Assembly: GCF_017309585.1 (NCBI RefSeq)
Contig: NZ_CP071321.1
Location: 1,922,001-1,986,000, forward strand
DNA length: 64,000 nucleotides
Source of the DNA: Nitrogeniibacter aestuarii
GTDB taxonomy: Bacteria > Pseudomonadota > Gammaproteobacteria > Burkholderiales > Rhodocyclaceae
Reading direction: 5' to 3'
Shown: piece after piece, positions 61,495-64,000 of the stretch
Layout of the letters: each line of letters starts with the position of its first letter
How positions within the stretch are numbered: the first letter of the stretch is position 1
Notes under the pieces: generated by a model
Seen by the model: the letters and a program-made list of their open reading frames with translations, nothing else
Databases searched by the model: none
What the model was told of the DNA's origin: nothing
Program-made: the position numbers and the translations under genes

Positions 61495-62811
61495 ATGGTG
61501 GACCGCTCCCATGAGCACTGCGACTTTCTCCGAATGCCCGATCTCTGCCCCGATTCGACCCGCCGGACCCGACCTTCAATCGACAATGCAGCCTTCCTGC
61601 CGCGCCTGAGTACGGTCGAGCGGTTGCTCGTGATTCAGGATCTGGACGGGGTGTGCATGGACCTCGTGCACGATCCGCTCACACGAGAGATCGAACTGTC
61701 CTATCTGCACGCCGCGCGCCAGCTTGATGGCGAATTCTTTGTGCTGACCAATGGTGAGCACATTGGCAGCCGGGGGGTTAACCGTCTGGTGGAGGCTGCC
61801 TGTGGCGGGCTTGATGCGGCGGAAGAGGGCCTCTACCTGCCGGGCCTCGCGGCCGGTGGCGTCCAGTACCAGGATTGTCGAGGGCAGGTCGATCATCCGG
61901 GTGTGAGTGAGGCGGAGCTGGCGTTTCTGGCACAGGTGCCCGCCATGGCGAGCGACTGGTTGAGTTCGGTGCTCCAGGCCCCACCGTTCGATCTATCCGA
62001 ATCCGACCGTCGCGATCTGGTCGCGCGGTGCGTGCTCGACAACCCGGTCTCGCCGACACTCAATCTCAACACCGCGTTTCAAGCGTTGAACCACCAGCCG
62101 GGGGCCTACGAGTTCTTGCAGCATCAGGCCGCGAAGTGGTGCGAGGGTCTGTTGGCCACGGCCGAGGCTGCCGGACTGGGCGATGCCTTTTTCGTCCACT
62201 ACGCGCCCAACCTCGGGCGGGATGCTCACGGGGAGCGACTCAAACCTGCGCTCGACGGGCAGGCTGGGACGACCGACTTCCAGTTCATGCTGCGTGGTGG
62301 TGTCAAGGAGGTGGGCGTCCTGGTGTTGCTCAATCGTTATTACCAGCGCCTCACTGGCGAGTTTCCGCTGGGCGAGGGTTTCAACGCCCGAAACGCACCC
62401 CAGGGGCACGAAGCGCTTGTGTCGCTTGCCCGCGAGGCTTTTGATCCGGCCCTGATGCCGTGCATTCTCGGCGTGGGCGATACGCTCACCTCCGCGCCCG
62501 ATCCGGACGATGCGGCGCGGCGGGTAAGGGGGGGCAGTGATCGTGGCTTCCTGACCCTGGTGCAGGCGCTGGGCGATGCGTTTGGCAGCGGCAATGTGGT
62601 GGCCTTTGTCGATAGCAGCGCTGGCGAGATTCGACGACCGGGGGTTCGGCTCGAATACCTTGCAGACGCCCCCGGTCGTGCGCTTGAGGGTATTTCGGAT
62701 GCTGCCGATCCACTGGCCATCGATCTCATATTTGCCGAAGGGCATCGACAGTACCTGCGCTTTTTCGGCGAACTTGCGCGCCTGAGAAACGTGTCGCGGC
62801 GTGAGATGTGA
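61495..62811 (+). CDS. stpA: Glucosylglycerol-3-phosphate phosphatase StpA
   Basis: A 438-residue member of the StpA family. In cyanobacteria StpA removes phosphate from glucosylglycerol-phosphate, the last step in making the salt-protective glucosylglycerol. The match by eye is strong and spans the length: LLVIQDLDGVCMDLVHDPLT, FFVLTNGEHIGSRGVNRLVE, GLYLPGLAAGGVQYQD, FFVHYAPNLGRDAHGE, GTTDFQFMLRGGVKEVGVL and LGEGFNARNAP. The DLDGVCMDLV stretch carries the metal-binding Asp residues. No synthase gene (ggpS) is in this window. An alternative start is ATG 61534. Confidence 0.87.
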   Translation: MVDRSHEHCDFLRMPDLCPDSTRRTRPSIDNAAFLPRLSTVERLLVIQDLDGVCMDLVHDPLTREIELSYLHAARQLDGEFFVLTNGEHIGSRGVNRLVEAACGGLDAAEEGLYLPGLAAGGVQYQDCRGQVDHPGVSEAELAFLAQVPAMASDWLSSVLQAPPFDLSESDRRDLVARCVLDNPVSPTLNLNTAFQALNHQPGAYEFLQHQAAKWCEGLLATAEAAGLGDAFFVHYAPNLGRDAHGERLKPALDGQAGTTDFQFMLRGGVKEVGVLVLLNRYYQRLTGEFPLGEGFNARNAPQGHEALVSLAREAFDPALMPCILGVGDTLTSAPDPDDAARRVRGGSDRGFLTLVQALGDAFGSGNVVAFVDSSAGEIRRPGVRLEYLADAPGRALEGISDAADPLAIDLIFAEGHRQYLRFFGELARLRNVSRREM

Positions 62812-62860
62812 ATCAACCTGACGTTAATTTCGTCAAAAACACCTGAAATTGTCGCGATGA

Positions 62861-62877
62861 TGCACCGATTCGGTGCA
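62861..62877. repeat. Small perfect hairpin
   Basis: Arms TGCACCG and CGGTGCA with the loop ATT. It follows the StpA gene by about 50 bases and lacks a T run. It may be a weak terminator or a control site for the next gene. Confidence 0.45.
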
Positions 62878-63072
62878 GTTTGAAAATTAATTCCCGCAAC
62901 GTCGCGGAATTGTCGCAAGCCGGTGTTAGCATGCTTGCCTCAACGAAGTCCTCCCGCGAATCACGCAGCGACAATCACCTGCGATCACGGGATGCCTGGC
63001 GGCCATCGCGGTCCTGCTGCCAGCGAATCACCCGGCCGGCTCCGCGCCCGGCCCACTCGGATGGAACCCCTC

Positions 63073-63897
63073 ATGCAACAACTCACGCCCCAAGGCCAAG
63101 CGATCGTCAATGATCTGGCCGCCCGCCACGGGTTCAGCACCGACGCCGTCACCCACATGATGTTCGCGGTGCTCAACGGCAACGGCAGTCAGGCCCAGTT
63201 CAGCCATGGCGAATTCGGTGGCTCAGGCCAGTGGATGCTCGGTGGCATGATCATGCTCGGCGACATGTTCAACAACTACCTCAAGGGACGGGTCGACAGT
63301 CTGTGCTCCGAGATCAGCAACATTCTGGCCAATCAGCCGGGCTTGCTGCGCTCCGGTAGCTTTCAGTCGCAGAGCCAGAGCGGCGGCGGCTATCAGCACC
63401 AGGCCAATGGCGCGGGCATGGGCGCATCCAGCCTGTTCGTGCCGGACCCGGAAGACAACTGGTGGCCGCAGGACCTGGGCAGCCCGAATGCCACCGGCGC
63501 GCAGAACAATGTGCGCTACGCCTACTTCGCCAACGCGCGTCGACTGGCCGTCAAGACCGGTGGCGAAGTGTGGGTGTATGACACGCTCGACCACAACATC
63601 GGTGGCTTCTCGCAACAGCAGGGCTACGGTAGCGACATCGTGTTCGGTAGCCAGTACGGTACGGTCATTCTGTCGTCACTGCCTTTGGTGTCGCGAAACG
63701 GGCTGCACGTCAATCAGCCCGTGAGCCCGCCACCGAGCGCGGCCCCGGCGCCGGCCGCTGCCCCCATGCCTGCGGCGGGCGGCAATAGCGACGACATCTT
63801 TGCCACCATCGAACGTCTGGCCGACCTTCAGAGCAAGGGCGTCATCAGCGCCGAGGAATTCGCCACCAAGAAAAGCGAATTGCTTTCGCGTCTGTAA
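63073..63897 (+). CDS. SHOCT-domain protein of unknown function
   Basis: A 274-residue protein. The N-terminal part (QAIVNDLAARHGFSTDAVTH) looks like a small helical unit, the middle is rich in Gly, Ser and Gln, and there is a Pro/Ala-rich linker (SPPPSAAPAPAAAPMPAAGG). The last 35 residues are a SHOCT motif, IERLADLQSKGVISAEEFAT followed by KKSELLSRL. SHOCT regions mediate assembly. The best start is 63073 although 63061 is possible. It stands alone before a terminator. Confidence 0.75.
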   Translation: MQQLTPQGQAIVNDLAARHGFSTDAVTHMMFAVLNGNGSQAQFSHGEFGGSGQWMLGGMIMLGDMFNNYLKGRVDSLCSEISNILANQPGLLRSGSFQSQSQSGGGYQHQANGAGMGASSLFVPDPEDNWWPQDLGSPNATGAQNNVRYAYFANARRLAVKTGGEVWVYDTLDHNIGGFSQQQGYGSDIVFGSQYGTVILSSLPLVSRNGLHVNQPVSPPPSAAPAPAAAPMPAAGGNSDDIFATIERLADLQSKGVISAEEFATKKSELLSRL

Positions 63898-63920
63898 TCG
63901 CCGACGCCGGATCGGTCGAA

Positions 63921-63955
63921 CGGCGCCGTTGCTTTCGGGCAGCGGTGCCGTTTTT
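63921..63955 (+). terminator. Rho-independent terminator at the right edge
   Basis: Arms CGGCGCCGTTGC and GCAGCGGTGCCG (12 pairs, two of them G-T) around TTTCGG, followed by five T. It follows the SHOCT gene. Confidence 0.88.
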
Positions 63956-64000
63956 CATTTCGGGCGGGTTTGGCCGCGTCAGCGACGCTGTTCGAGCAGC

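Noticed and set aside
63979..64000. Possible end of a minus-strand gene (LLEQRR then stop) at the right edge
   Set aside because: Six codons are too few to support a gene.

Overview
This is a GC-rich, gene-dense chromosomal window, read here as a betaproteobacterium close to Rhodocyclales/Zoogloeaceae (Azoarcus, Thauera or Denitromonas-like). That placement is inference. It rests on the yciB-yciI-bolA-parvulin block, two PEP-CTERM proteins, an extracellular 3-hydroxybutyrate-oligomer hydrolase, TRAP transport and an EnvZ/OmpR pair. A BCCT transporter and a StpA-type glucosylglycerol-phosphate phosphatase suggest adaptation to changing salinity. No rRNA, tRNA, CRISPR array, insertion sequence or prophage was seen.

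Layout. 1-7.4 kb: the end of etfA, a CbiM-like membrane protein, a long acyl-CoA dehydrogenase, then on the minus strand the parvulin/BolA/YciI/YciB block, a truncated hemoglobin and envZ-ompR. 7.6-17.3 kb: a plus-strand run of tsaB-rimI-uracil-DNA glycosylase-LemA-TPM-TPM with overlapping ends, lplT facing a LysR gene, radA, a cupin, a monooxygenase-fold protein and a membrane protein. 17.3-25.2 kb: fpr divergent from a FinR-like LysR gene with a clear inverted-repeat operator candidate, trmA, a Bfd-type ferredoxin, and a 1453-residue PAS/GGDEF/EAL protein. 25.2-31.6 kb: a minus-strand cluster of an Lrp/AsnC regulator, TRAP transporter (DctP, DctQ, DctM), TauE/SafE exporter and a gamma-glutamyltransferase-fold enzyme with no signal peptide, which reads as one uptake-and-hydrolysis unit with unknown substrate.

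32-43 kb: a small membrane protein, an L-2-hydroxyglutarate oxidase facing an Fe-S oxidoreductase that has no flavin partner, a PEP-CTERM protein preceded by a long hairpin, a DUF2238 protein, a tiny membrane protein and a kinase-like protein around a palindromic promoter, a zinc alcohol dehydrogenase, a split Aer-like receptor (PAS protein plus soluble chemoreceptor) and a tandem HD/HD-GYP protein. 43-50 kb: BCCT transporter, APC-like permease, 3HB-oligomer hydrolase, proline iminopeptidase. 50-64 kb: a second PEP-CTERM protein, groES-groEL behind a sigma-32-type promoter, a chemoreceptor, transglutaminase, DUF1206 protein, M32 carboxypeptidase, several exported or membrane proteins of unknown function, StpA and a SHOCT-domain protein.

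All family assignments come from reading motifs and recalled family features; no database search was run. The most attractive candidates for something undescribed are the Lrp/TRAP/TauE/GGT-like cluster, the kinase-like gene with its palindrome-controlled small membrane protein, and the flavin-less Fe-S oxidoreductase beside LhgO.
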